Assembly (NCBI GenBank): GCA_958267355.1
Contig: OY279575.1
Location: 1,182,295-1,246,294, forward strand
DNA: 64,000 bases
Reading direction: 5' to 3'
From: an uncultured Alphaproteobacteria bacterium
Lineage (GTDB): Bacteria; Pseudomonadota; Alphaproteobacteria; JALCBB01
Shown here: in pieces, positions 25,553-33,886 of the stretch
How the letters are laid out: each line of letters opens with the position of its first letter
How positions within the stretch are numbered: position 1 is the first letter of the stretch
Program-made: the position numbers and the translations under genes
The notes under the pieces: model-generated
Told to the model about the DNA's origin: nothing
Databases searched by the model: none
What the model saw: the letters and a program-made list of their open reading frames with translations, nothing else

Positions 25553-26290
25553 ATGAAAAGCGTACGCGGCACAGCGGCGAAGGCCAGAGCAAAAACTGGA
25601 GCCACTCGCACAAAAGCGGCTCGCACGAAAGCGACTCGTACGAAGAAAAGCTCCGCCAAGCAGACTGTCTTGCCTGCGCGGAATGTATATCCGCGTTTAT
25701 TGGCTCGTCCGCCTGCTACGCCATCGGATTTGTTTTCCCGTTGGTTTCGCGAAGCACAGGGCAGTGAGATTTCTGATGCGAATGCAATGACTCTCGCTAC
25801 TGTTGAAGCAAACGGAACCATTGCCGCACGAATTGTTCTGCTAAAAGACGCGCAGGATGATTTGTATACTTTCTACACCAACAGCCGAAGCCGCAAGGGA
25901 CGCGCCCTAGCCCACGAACCCCGTGCGGCTTTGTTGTTTCATTGGAAATCCCTACGCCGTCAAGTGCGCCTAGAGGGAAAAGTTCGCGCTGTTTCGGCGG
26001 CGACAGCGGATGCATATTTCGCAACTCGTCCGCGTGGAGCGCAAATTGGTGCTTGGGCGAGTCAGCAGTCGCGGGGTCAGGCAAACGGCAGACGCGGATT
26101 AGAACAACGCACTACTGCAATTGAAAAGCGTTTTGCGGGCAAGCCTGTACCGCGTCCGCCCTACTGGTCGGGTTATGGACTCCACGCCACGCGGATTGAA
26201 TTTTGGAACGAAGGACAATTCCGCCTGCACGAGCGGGTTGAATATCGCAAGGTGAGTGGTGTGTGGCGTTGGCGGCGTTTAGATCCTTGA
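25553..26290 (+). CDS. pdxH: Pyridoxamine 5'-phosphate oxidase with low-complexity N-terminal extension
   Basis: A 245-residue FMN enzyme that makes pyridoxal 5'-phosphate. The conserved enzyme begins near residue 55 (PSDLFSRWFREAQ) and includes NAMTLATVEANGTIAARIVLLK, FYTNSRSRKGRALAHEPRAALLFHW (in part), RQVRLEGKV, RPRGAQIGAWASQQS and the C-terminal end VWRWRRLDP, which closes the active site. The first ~45 residues are a basic Lys/Arg/Thr/Ala tail made of ARTKATRTK-type repeats (about 25570-25660), not needed for catalysis. It is divergent from fabI across a 128-bp gap that must hold both promoters. Confidence 0.92.
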   Translation: MKSVRGTAAKARAKTGATRTKAARTKATRTKKSSAKQTVLPARNVYPRLLARPPATPSDLFSRWFREAQGSEISDANAMTLATVEANGTIAARIVLLKDAQDDLYTFYTNSRSRKGRALAHEPRAALLFHWKSLRRQVRLEGKVRAVSAATADAYFATRPRGAQIGAWASQQSRGQANGRRGLEQRTTAIEKRFAGKPVPRPPYWSGYGLHATRIEFWNEGQFRLHERVEYRKVSGVWRWRRLDP

Positions 26291-26522
26291 GCTGTTTTGT
26301 GGTGTGCGAATTCTTCTTGTGCTGTTCTTAAGATGCATTGAAGGGTTAAGGTGAGCTGAAAAGCTAAGATGCACTGAAGGTTTAAGATGAGCTGAAAGGT
26401 TAGGGTACGCTGAAAGGTTAGGGTACGCTGAAAGGTTAGGGTACGTTGAAAGGTTAAGATGCGTTGAAAGGCTAAGATGCACTGAAAATTTAAGATGAGC
26501 TGAAAGGTGAGTTGTAAAGCAG
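26291..26522. repeat. 18-bp tandem repeat array between pdxH and the CDF transporter gene
   Basis: About ten copies of an 18-bp unit, clearest at 26395-26460 (GCTGAAAGGTTAGGGTAC), with degenerate copies on both sides (26320-26515). The reverse complement resembles the array at 55237-55350: the aligned 18-mers CCTAACCTTTCAGCGTAC and TTTAACCCTTCAGCGCAC agree at 14 positions. Confidence 0.85.
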
Positions 26523-27443
26523 GTGACTCGTAGAACAAAAATACCGCGTCGTGTGAGCGAAGAAGAGCGGCTTCTACGCCGTGTGACTTTTGCTTCGTTG
26601 GTTGTTGCGGGTGGTTTGATAATTCTGAAGGCGATAGCGTGGATGGCGACGGGTTCGGTGGCGATGCTGGGCTCACTATTGGACTCGTGCCTAGACTTTT
26701 TAGCTTCGTGCGGAGCGGCATTTAGTGTTCGCCTTGCTCTGCGTGCTGAAGATCCCGACCACCGCTTCGGACACGGCAAGGCAGAAGCCATTGCGGCTTT
26801 CATTCAGGCGGGTTTGGTGTTGTTGAGTGCGGTGTGGATTATTCAAGAGTCTTTTGTGCGTATGCTGGCGGGCGGGATAGAAATTCCGTATGGCGTGATT
26901 GGAGTCATTGTTTCTTTGATTGCTTTGGCTGCGACTGTGGGTTTGGTGTTGTATCAAAAATATGTTTTGAGCCGCGTGGAGTCGCTTGCTGTCAAAGCGG
27001 ATTCGTTGCACTACTTGAGTGATATTTTTGGCAATGGTTTGGTGCTGGTGGCGTTTCTTGCGAGTGGTATGGGTTTGACTTGGGCGGATCCGCTTGGCGG
27101 ATTGGCTGTGGCGGGTTGGCTTTTGTGGTCGGCGCGTGAAATTGCGATTGAAGCTTTGGACACCTTAATGGATCGCGAGCTGGAAGCTGAAGATCGTGAA
27201 GAAATTTTGCGTTTGGTGCGGGCTCGTTCTGAAGTGTTGAATGTGGTGCGTTTGCGTACGCGGCGGGCTGGTCGGCGTAAGTTTATGGAAGTCCGCGTAG
27301 CCCTTGACGGAGCTATGCGTTTATATCGCGGACAAGCTGTCGCGGCGGGCATAGCGTCTGACTTAGAAGCGGCGTTTCGCGGAGCTGATGTAACTGTGTC
27401 GCTTGCTGCCTACGATGGAAGCGAGGAGAAAGAATTTGTCTAG
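26523..27443 (+). CDS. Cation diffusion facilitator (CDF) metal exporter, FieF-like
   Basis: A 306-residue inner-membrane metal/proton antiporter. Membrane helices are visible at about 20-45, 115-140 and 165-200. The metal-site helices have the CDF pattern: SLLDSCLDFLAS (D-S-x-x-D), HRFGHGKAEAI after helix II, and KADSLHYLSDIFGNGLVLVAF. The C-terminal cytoplasmic domain (LDTLMDRELEAEDREEILRLV, RRKFMEVRVALDG) is the usual dimerisation/metal-sensing fold. The first residues are basic. Zn2+ or Fe2+ is the probable substrate. The start is a GTG at 26523; the gene overlaps the next one. Confidence 0.88.
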   Translation: MTRRTKIPRRVSEEERLLRRVTFASLVVAGGLIILKAIAWMATGSVAMLGSLLDSCLDFLASCGAAFSVRLALRAEDPDHRFGHGKAEAIAAFIQAGLVLLSAVWIIQESFVRMLAGGIEIPYGVIGVIVSLIALAATVGLVLYQKYVLSRVESLAVKADSLHYLSDIFGNGLVLVAFLASGMGLTWADPLGGLAVAGWLLWSAREIAIEALDTLMDRELEAEDREEILRLVRARSEVLNVVRLRTRRAGRRKFMEVRVALDGAMRLYRGQAVAAGIASDLEAAFRGADVTVSLAAYDGSEEKEFV

Positions 27444-28683
27444 CCGCGAGCCTGAAGACCCAGAAGCGGCGGAAACTGCTGAGAGACAAATAGACTTGGC
27501 GCAAGTTTCTGCCCGTAAGGGCTTAGCGGATTCTGCACTGACTCGCTCTGTACCGACTCGTTCTGCACTAGCTCGTTCTGTACTGGCTGGTTCTGTACTA
27601 ATTCGCTTTGGGCGGGGCTTGGTGCGTTTGTGGCGGGCTTGGCTTGATATGGGTGTGCGGCGGTGGCGGCGGCGCAAGTGGCTATGGATTGGCTTGGCGG
27701 CGAGTGGTTTGGGTTTAGCGGTGCTGGTCTGGGTTGCGGTTTATCTTTGGACGACAAACTACATTGACGAGCGAATTGCCGACTTACTTGCGGGAGCTCA
27801 AGCCGTGGGCTGGCAGATTTCGTATGAAACAATTGAAGGTGGTGGGTTTCCGTTTTTTGTGTCGCGGCGGTTTATAGGCTTACAGGCTGAGCAGGAAGAC
27901 TTGTTTCGCTTGGCGAGCCCTGACCCTGAAATGCGTCTCTCTATTGTTCGTCCGAGCCAAGCCCGTTTGCTCTGGAGTGCCTTGCATATACAAGATGTTC
28001 AGTTTGGCGTGGGGGGATTTGATTTCGCGACAGGCGAGTCGCAGTTAGACTTGCACCAGCCGCCATATGAAGGAACAGCAGAAGTTGTACTTGTCTTGCG
28101 TGATTTTTCTGTTGTGCCGACTACGTTGGTATTGCCGCAGGCTATTCCTGCTTTGCGGGCGAAGGTTTTAACCGCAAGTCTGCGCGGAGCTGTGCCAGAA
28201 GAAGCGCACACTCTATCGTTTCGCTTTGGTGCTGAAGGGGTTACCAGTGCGACCAACACGGAGTCGGAGCGTGATTTTTCTTTATCAGGAAAACTTTATG
28301 GCCCACTGCCGCAAGGGCTTGCTTCTTTATGGTTAGCGGCGTGGCGGGACAGTGGCGGCTACTTAGAACTTGACCAAGTGCGCTTTGCTTCGGGAGCGGC
28401 TACCATCACGGCTCGTGGCTCACTGACTTTAGACCGAGAAAATTATCCGCTTGGCACGGGGCATTTTATCTTCTCGGGCGGAGCAGAACTTTTAGACTCA
28501 CTTGATATGTCAGGACAAGCCGAACCGACAGCACCCATAGAAACAGAATCAGAATCAAAACAAGAAGCAGAAGCAAAACAAGAAGCCGAGCCAGCTTTAG
28601 AATTAGAATTCGCTTGGCGTGCCCAGAATGGCACGCTGTATGTCAACGATATTCCGCTCTTTCGCCTCCGCCCCCTTTTCTAG
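27436..28683 (+). CDS. DUF2125-family membrane-anchored protein
   Basis: A TTG at 27436 is preferred as start because GGAGAAAG stands just upstream and the overlap with the CDF gene is short; an ATG at 27415 is the alternative. The protein has about 415 residues: a low-complexity N-terminus containing LTRSVPTRSALARSVLAGSV (short repeats of about 15 bp), one membrane helix at roughly residues 85-110 (WIGLAASGLGLAVLVWVAVYLW), then a large periplasmic beta-rich domain (IEGGGFPFFVSRRFIGL, VRPSQARLLWSALHIQDVQF). The GFPF motif after the membrane anchor is typical of DUF2125. A Gln/Glu/Ala repeat insertion occurs near the C-terminus. Function is unknown; conserved in alphaproteobacteria. Confidence 0.72.
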   Translation: MSSREPEDPEAAETAERQIDLAQVSARKGLADSALTRSVPTRSALARSVLAGSVLIRFGRGLVRLWRAWLDMGVRRWRRRKWLWIGLAASGLGLAVLVWVAVYLWTTNYIDERIADLLAGAQAVGWQISYETIEGGGFPFFVSRRFIGLQAEQEDLFRLASPDPEMRLSIVRPSQARLLWSALHIQDVQFGVGGFDFATGESQLDLHQPPYEGTAEVVLVLRDFSVVPTTLVLPQAIPALRAKVLTASLRGAVPEEAHTLSFRFGAEGVTSATNTESERDFSLSGKLYGPLPQGLASLWLAAWRDSGGYLELDQVRFASGAATITARGSLTLDRENYPLGTGHFIFSGGAELLDSLDMSGQAEPTAPIETESESKQEAEAKQEAEPALELEFAWRAQNGTLYVNDIPLFRLRPLF

Positions 28684-28978
28684 CCCCTTCGGGGCTTTAC
28701 AATTGCGAAGTGATGCACTTGCACTTCAAAGCAAAGCTTGGTGCATAGACCACTACGTGAATTCCCCTTCGTAGTTTAAGGATACGGAGCTTTACACTTG
28801 CTAAGTGGCGCACTTCCCTTCAAAGCAAAGCTTGGTGCATAGACCACTACGTGAATTCCCCTTCGTAATTTAAGGATACGGGGCTTACATTTGCTAAGTG
28901 GCGCACTTGCACTTCAAAGCAAAGCTTGGTGCATAGACCACTGCGTGAATTTTCCTTCCGAGTTTAATGCAGACTGTA
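28684..28978. repeat. Three ~90-bp direct repeats between the DUF2125 gene and tyrA
   Basis: Three head-to-tail copies of a roughly 90-bp unit fill the gap. Each contains the core TTGGTGCATAGACCACTACG (28737-, 28828- and 28927-, the last with a change) followed by GTGAATTCCCCTTCG and TTTAAGGATACGG. The copies differ at only a few bases. The core resembles the repeats around 52100-52560 (TTTGTGCATTAACCACTTCG), so both belong to one dispersed family. Two convergent genes flank it. Confidence 0.88.
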
Positions 28979-30073
28979 CTATTTTTTCTTCGTGCTTTTC
29001 TTCGCGCTTTTCTTTACTGTTTTTCGCGTTTTCGTCTTTGGCTTCTTTTTAGCCTTGGTATTGCGCGGACGACTCACAGACTCCGCACCAAGCCGCTTGG
29101 CTTCGCGTGTGTCAAAAACACCTGCTTGCCCTGCCCGCTCAATTTCGTGGCGGAACCCCTTCGCCTCGGTAAAGATTTTATGCAGTGTAGCTCCATCGCT
29201 CTGCTCTACGGCGGTGGCGAGTTTATCTAAAGCGGCACGATACGCCCCCAGCGAGTGCAACAAAGACTCGCGATTGCGCAAAAAGACATCGCGCCACATC
29301 ACAGGATCACTTGCGGCAATCCGTGTGAAGTCGCGAAATCCACTTGCTGAATAGCGAGCGATTTTCTTGTCGTCATCTACTCCGCCTTTGTGGTGCAGGG
29401 CTGTGAAGACCAAGGCATAAGAAACGGCATGCGGCAAATGCGAAGTGAGTCCTAAAATTCTATCGTGTTCTTCGGCTGAAACAATTTCTACCCGCGAGCC
29501 GAAAGCCCGCCATAAAGCTACTACCTTGTTGCGAGCTCCTGCCGCTGTGTTCTTGTGCGGCACAACCAGACAGTAGCGATCCAGAAACAGAGTTGAAAAA
29601 CCTGCGGCGGGACCACTTTTCTCTGTACCTGCCAAGGGGTGTGCTGGAACCAGCAATTCAGGACTTGGCAAGAGTCGGGCTAAATCGGCGACTCCGCCTT
29701 TGACACTGCCGACATCGCTGACAATTGTGCGCTTCGTCAAGCACGGCACAAGCGGAGTCAGTGCTGCTTCATAAGCACTCAAAGGAGTCGCCAAAAGCAA
29801 CAGGTCAAGTTCGGGCACTTGTGTGCAATCTATTGCCTTCCCCTTAGTAATCAAGTGCGTTCTATCGGCAAGCGATAAGTTCTGCACCTGTCGCAAGACC
29901 GAAGACGCACCATCAAAGGCATGGATTTCCCCTGCTGCTCCTGTTTCGCGCAAAGCCCGTGCCACCGAAGAGCCGATTAGCCCGAAGCCGACAATGCCGA
30001 CACGGGCAAACAGGGGCTTTGCCAGATGTGGCAGGACAAGCTTGCCTGCTCCACTCTTTTTTGCAGGAGACAT
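28979..30073 (-). CDS. tyrA: Prephenate/arogenate dehydrogenase family protein
   Basis: A 364-residue NAD(P)-dependent dehydrogenase of tyrosine synthesis. It has an N-terminal Rossmann motif VGIVGFGLIGSSVARALRE (about residues 24-42), the LLLATPLSAYEA and TIVSDVGSVKGGV segments, and the catalytic HPLAGTEKSGPAA. The second His region is GLTSHLPHAVSYAL, and the helical dimerisation domain follows (SGFRDFTRIAASDPVMWRDVF). The last ~30 residues form a Lys/Thr-rich tail (KAKKKPKTKTRKTVKKSAKK) not expected for TyrA. It is the last gene of an operon with hisC and a chorismate mutase gene. Confidence 0.9.
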   Translation of the reverse strand: MSPAKKSGAGKLVLPHLAKPLFARVGIVGFGLIGSSVARALRETGAAGEIHAFDGASSVLRQVQNLSLADRTHLITKGKAIDCTQVPELDLLLLATPLSAYEAALTPLVPCLTKRTIVSDVGSVKGGVADLARLLPSPELLVPAHPLAGTEKSGPAAGFSTLFLDRYCLVVPHKNTAAGARNKVVALWRAFGSRVEIVSAEEHDRILGLTSHLPHAVSYALVFTALHHKGGVDDDKKIARYSASGFRDFTRIAASDPVMWRDVFLRNRESLLHSLGAYRAALDKLATAVEQSDGATLHKIFTEAKGFRHEIERAGQAGVFDTREAKRLGAESVSRPRNTKAKKKPKTKTRKTVKKSAKKSTKKK

Positions 30074-30085
30074 ATTAAACTTCTC

Positions 30086-31204
30086 TCAAACTTGGGCTTC
30101 TAAAACTGTGCGTAAAGTCTGCAGGGCTTTAGCACATTCTTCTTCTGTGCCGAGAGTTATCCGCAAGGAGTTTAACAAATCATAAGCCGCCAAGTCGCGC
30201 AAATATACTCCCTGTTCGGCGAGTTTTGCGGCGATATGCTTTCCTTCATACGGCGTATCAAAGAGCAAAAAGTTTCCGCCATCTTGCGGCGGTAGGGTTA
30301 CGCCCAAACCGCTAAGACTTTCTAGTTCTGTACGCGCGAGCTGTCGCATCTTGTCGTTATGCAGACGCGATTTCTCTAGCCAACCGTCAGTGTCTTGCAA
30401 GGCGGCGATTGCCGCTCGTTCAGCAGGAAGCGAAATGTTAAACACACCACGGATACGATGCAAAGTTTCCGCGACCCGTTGCGGAGCATAAGCCCAACCA
30501 ATTCGCAAACCTGCGAGTCCGTAGATTTTAGAGAAGGTACGCAAGAGCACAAAATTTTTGCGCTCTTTCGCGCGCTTTAGGGCATGCGTCCATAGTGTGC
30601 CGTCGGTATATTCACTGTAGGCGCAATCCATTACCACCAGTGTATCGTCAGGAACAATCCGCAGGACTTCATCAACAGCTTGTGCATCAAGAGCTGTGCC
30701 GAGCGGATTTTCAGGGTTGGCAAAAAACACCACCTTCGGAGTCTGCTCCTTACATAGTGCGGCGAGCGACTCCAGCGACATACGCCGATTGGCTTCCAAC
30801 CCAATCGCCCGCGGAACTCCCCGCACCGCCAGAGTTGCCAAGCGATGAACGATAAATCCGTGCTGGACATGCAACACGCAATCGCCTGTGTCGGCGTAGG
30901 CACGGACCAAAAGAGCGATTAGCTCATCCGAACCAGCCCCACAAACCAACCGCTCAACGGGAAGCCCAAAGTGCTTACTCAAAGCCGTGGCTAAAGCGGC
31001 TCCACCGGGTGGCGGATAGCGATGGCTCCGCGCCACGGCTTCAGCCAGAGCCGCCTGCACACTCGGCGAAGCTCCAAACGGACTTTCATTAGAAGCCAAG
31101 CGCACGGGCTTGTCTGCCTTCTTACCGCCACCACTTTTTCCTGGCACATAGAGCGGAATTTCCTCCAACCCCGCCAACGGCTCAGGCTCTAACCCCCTAC
31201 TCAT
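30086..31204 (-). CDS. hisC: Histidinol-phosphate/aromatic aminotransferase (HisC family)
   Basis: A 372-residue PLP-dependent class I/II aminotransferase. Visible features are VRLASNESPFGASPSVQAAL near the N-terminus, VCGAGSDELIALLVRAYA, FFANPENPLGTALDAQAVDE, VMDCAYSEYTDG, the PLP-lysine region LLRTFSKIYGLAGLRIGWAYA, and RITLGTEEECAKALQTL at the C-terminus. In this tyrA-linked context it probably transaminates prephenate, phenylpyruvate or hydroxyphenylpyruvate in addition to, or instead of, histidinol phosphate. It overlaps the preceding chorismate mutase gene by 8 bp. Confidence 0.9.
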   Translation of the reverse strand: MSRGLEPEPLAGLEEIPLYVPGKSGGGKKADKPVRLASNESPFGASPSVQAALAEAVARSHRYPPPGGAALATALSKHFGLPVERLVCGAGSDELIALLVRAYADTGDCVLHVQHGFIVHRLATLAVRGVPRAIGLEANRRMSLESLAALCKEQTPKVVFFANPENPLGTALDAQAVDEVLRIVPDDTLVVMDCAYSEYTDGTLWTHALKRAKERKNFVLLRTFSKIYGLAGLRIGWAYAPQRVAETLHRIRGVFNISLPAERAAIAALQDTDGWLEKSRLHNDKMRQLARTELESLSGLGVTLPPQDGGNFLLFDTPYEGKHIAAKLAEQGVYLRDLAAYDLLNSLRITLGTEEECAKALQTLRTVLEAQV

Positions 31205-32006
31205 TGCCTAGCCCGCTTAATACCAACATTTTTCCTTGTTCGGGAATGATTCCGAGGCAATGCAAATCTATTTCACCTTCCAATTTAGTTTTGGGCGGAT
31301 TTTGCCAACTTCTTTTCTGAAGAAACCAAAAAGTGTCTTCTTCTCCAGGCCATACCCTCCAACGATAAAGTTCGGCTTCCTGTTTAGGGTTAGAAAACCT
31401 TTTAAATTCCAAAGCCATAGCAGACTGCACCGCTACTTCATTTTGAAGGTGAATTGCAACTAAAGCCCAATCCTGCCCCGAGGGTTCAGGTGATCTCTTA
31501 GCCACAAACCAATTTATAGCTAAACCTACTTCGTCATATAAGGCTTCGTGGACAAAGAGTTCTTTTGAGCCTATCAAAAGATGCCAATCCTCGTAGGCAA
31601 TCGCAGCCACTGCCGAAGTGTTCGCCGTATCCGTGTTTGCAAGTGCTTCTTTTGCAGTATGTGTTGGAGAAAAATTAATGGCGTTTCCAAAGTGTGCCCG
31701 TACTGTTGCTTCATGCTTTTGTTCAGCATAGATAGTCAGGCGCGATTGACTTGCAACCGAGTCAGCATAAATCGCCCGCCAAATTCTCCGTACCCGTTGT
31801 TCGGTCAGTGCCCCACCCGCTGAACGCACTTGGTTGCACAGCTCACGCAAATGCTCTGCTTCCCGTGCGGGTCTCCAAGGCGAGCCTTCGCCCTTGGCTT
31901 TGTAAATTTCTGCGGCTTTTTCGGCGCGTTGTTGAAAGAGCTTTAAAAGCTCCGAGTCCAGTGCGTCTATATCTCTGCGCAAGTCGTCAAGCTTTGAGTT
32001 AGACAT
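31197..32006 (-). CDS. Chorismate mutase with a divergent C-terminal domain
   Basis: A 269-residue protein. Residues 1-90 are an AroQ-type chorismate mutase (LDDLRRDIDALDSELLKLFQQRAEKAAEIYKAK, in part; REAEHLRELC; VRRIWRAIYADSV), converting chorismate to prephenate for TyrA. The rest (95-269) is reminiscent of the two-lobed binding domain of prephenate dehydratases, but the dehydratase TRF motif is not visible, so dehydratase activity is doubtful. The gene is first in the leftward chorismate mutase-hisC-tyrA operon, and it supplies their substrate. Confidence 0.8.
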   Translation of the reverse strand: MSNSKLDDLRRDIDALDSELLKLFQQRAEKAAEIYKAKGEGSPWRPAREAEHLRELCNQVRSAGGALTEQRVRRIWRAIYADSVASQSRLTIYAEQKHEATVRAHFGNAINFSPTHTAKEALANTDTANTSAVAAIAYEDWHLLIGSKELFVHEALYDEVGLAINWFVAKRSPEPSGQDWALVAIHLQNEVAVQSAMALEFKRFSNPKQEAELYRWRVWPGEEDTFWFLQKRSWQNPPKTKLEGEIDLHCLGIIPEQGKMLVLSGLGNE

Positions 32007-32023
32007 AAAAACCCTATTGCACC

Positions 32024-33313
32024 CTATTGTGAAAGTGTATCGCCGAAGGAAACCGAACCTGCTCGCGACAGGAAAAACGAACGCGCTTTGCTACTTCTCT
32101 GCACAGCGGCGAGTCCAGCCCGTCGTAGGCTTGGTATGGGCGGAGTGCGAGCCGCAAACAGGCGCACCATACCGTCGGTGAAGGCGGTTAGGGCTAGGCT
32201 ATCACGGGCGCGACGGGAGGCAAATTGTGCGAGCAATCCTGCATCACCGAGCGGCAGGGTTTTTTCTTGGGCTTGGCGGACAAGCTTTTGCAAATCGTGT
32301 AGATCGCGAAAGGCAAGGTTGAGTCCCTGTCCTGCTACGGGATGAATTGCCCGTGCTGCGTCTCCGACCAAAGCCAAGTGCGGAGCTGTAAAGTGTTTTG
32401 CTCGTGTTAGTGACAGGGTCCAAGTTTCGCAGTTGTGAATTTGTATTTCTCCGAGTCGCTTGCCGACCAGCGGAGCGAAGATTTCGGGCAGAAGTGCTTG
32501 TGGCGACTCACGCACAGGAGCGACAAATTCGTCTTGCAGATTCCACACAAACGCCGAGCGATGGCTTAAGCCCCCTGCTTGTTGTGTTTGTTGTGGCTTG
32601 CTTGCGGGTAATGGCAGGAATGCCAAAGCGCCTTCGGGCAAAAAGATTTCTTCGGCGACTCCCCTATGTGGCTTGGAATGACTCAAAGTGCCGAGCAATG
32701 CTGACTGTCCATACTCTGAAGTGCGGGAAGCAATTCCTGCCAAGTTGCGCAAAGCTGAGTTTTTGCCGTCCGCCGCGATCACCAGGGATGCACGTAAAGC
32801 CAAATTATTTTCTAAAACAACTTCGGCGCGATTGTCATTGCGTAGAGTATCAAAGGCGACGACTCTTGAGCCGAAATGCACTTGTATTTGCTGTGTTGCT
32901 AAGACTTGTTGCCAAAGAGCGGGCAATAGATCCTGATTGCGCACCATTGTGCCGACGGGCTGATTTTGTCCGCCAAAAACCAACGGAGTTGAAGTCTTCG
33001 CCGTACCCAGCTTACCTTCGCGCACTTGTACTGCATTGATGGGCTGTAGTGCTACGCCTGCTTTGGTGAGTTCTTGCATCACTCCAAGGCTTTCCAGCAA
33101 GGAGTGGCTTTGGCGGTTGAGTGCTGTTGCGCGTAGATCCTGCGGAGTCGCCCGTGCTTGTTCTGCCTTGGCGGCTTCCAGCAAGACCACCTGCACGCCG
33201 TTTTGTGCCAGGATCAGAGCTCCGACCAGACCAACTGCTCCGCCACCGACGACGATTGCCTGATTTTGCTTCTGCTGTGGGCTTGTTTTTTTGTGTGCTG
33301 TAGTTTTTGCCAT
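32024..33313 (-). CDS. FAD-dependent ubiquinone-biosynthesis hydroxylase (UbiH/UbiF/COQ6 family)
   Basis: A 429-residue flavoprotein monooxygenase. The FAD dinucleotide motif is AIVVGGGAVGLVGALILAQNG (residues 19-39, in part), followed by VVLLEA. A central VIAADGKNSALRNLAGI and the conserved LVGDAARAIHPVAGQGLNLAFRD motif (in part) are characteristic of UbiH/Coq6 hydroxylases of ubiquinone synthesis. The ring position hydroxylated cannot be read from sequence. A Gln/Lys-rich N-terminal tail of about 18 residues is present. The gene lies 17 bp upstream of the chorismate mutase operon, so chorismate use and quinone synthesis are adjacent. Confidence 0.88.
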   Translation of the reverse strand: MAKTTAHKKTSPQQKQNQAIVVGGGAVGLVGALILAQNGVQVVLLEAAKAEQARATPQDLRATALNRQSHSLLESLGVMQELTKAGVALQPINAVQVREGKLGTAKTSTPLVFGGQNQPVGTMVRNQDLLPALWQQVLATQQIQVHFGSRVVAFDTLRNDNRAEVVLENNLALRASLVIAADGKNSALRNLAGIASRTSEYGQSALLGTLSHSKPHRGVAEEIFLPEGALAFLPLPASKPQQTQQAGGLSHRSAFVWNLQDEFVAPVRESPQALLPEIFAPLVGKRLGEIQIHNCETWTLSLTRAKHFTAPHLALVGDAARAIHPVAGQGLNLAFRDLHDLQKLVRQAQEKTLPLGDAGLLAQFASRRARDSLALTAFTDGMVRLFAARTPPIPSLRRAGLAAVQRSSKARSFFLSRAGSVSFGDTLSQ

Positions 33314-33886
33314 GGCTCTACCTTACACGCCTTCACACGCCTTCTGTGGCTCCCTACGCCCCTTCTGTGGCTCCCTACACGCCTTCACGTACCTTCTTGC
33401 CTTCTGTGGCTCACTGGTGCCTGCCAGCTCCCGCCCTACCCCGAAACCCCGACAAGCCCCTAGTAAAGCCCCCACAGCCACGACAAGCCCCCTAGCCCCC
33501 ACAAGCCCCGTAGAAGCCCTTCCCTTCAAAGCCCCTACAGAAGCCCCCTAGCCTCCCCAAGCCCCTAGAAAGCCCATACAAGCCCTGTAAAGCCCTAAGC
33601 CCTCCACAGCCCCCACAAGCCGCTATAAGCCCCACACAAGCCCTTCCCTTACAGCCCCCTACCAAAGCCCCCCTAAGCCCTTACAGCCCTGTACAGACCT
33701 TGTACAAGCTCCATACAGCCCTCAAAGAAGCCACCAAAGGCGGGCAAATCGTGGAGGTAGCGGCGAATCGTTGAATTGTATAGACTTATCTTGCGAATCG
33801 CCGAGGAGAAACGAATCGCACCAGCTCCCTGAGCGGCGGCTTGCTGTGGCGTAGGGGAGATAACGCGACTCACTGGGGCTAATCGA
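33314..33886. repeat. 573-bp repeat-rich gap between the UbiH-type gene and ftsK
   Basis: Positions 33330-33420 hold copies of an ~18-bp unit with core GCCTTCTGTGGCTCCCTAC. Positions 33450-33730 are a strand-skewed, C-rich degenerate series of ACAAGCCCC/TACAGCCCC elements with almost no G runs. No gene is supported; open frames across it are translated repeats. The last 150 bp before ftsK (33735-33886) look like ordinary sequence and should include the ftsK promoter. Confidence 0.75.

Noticed and set aside
31197..32006. Bifunctional PheA (chorismate mutase/prephenate dehydratase)
   Set aside because: The dehydratase signature motifs are not seen in the C-terminal part.
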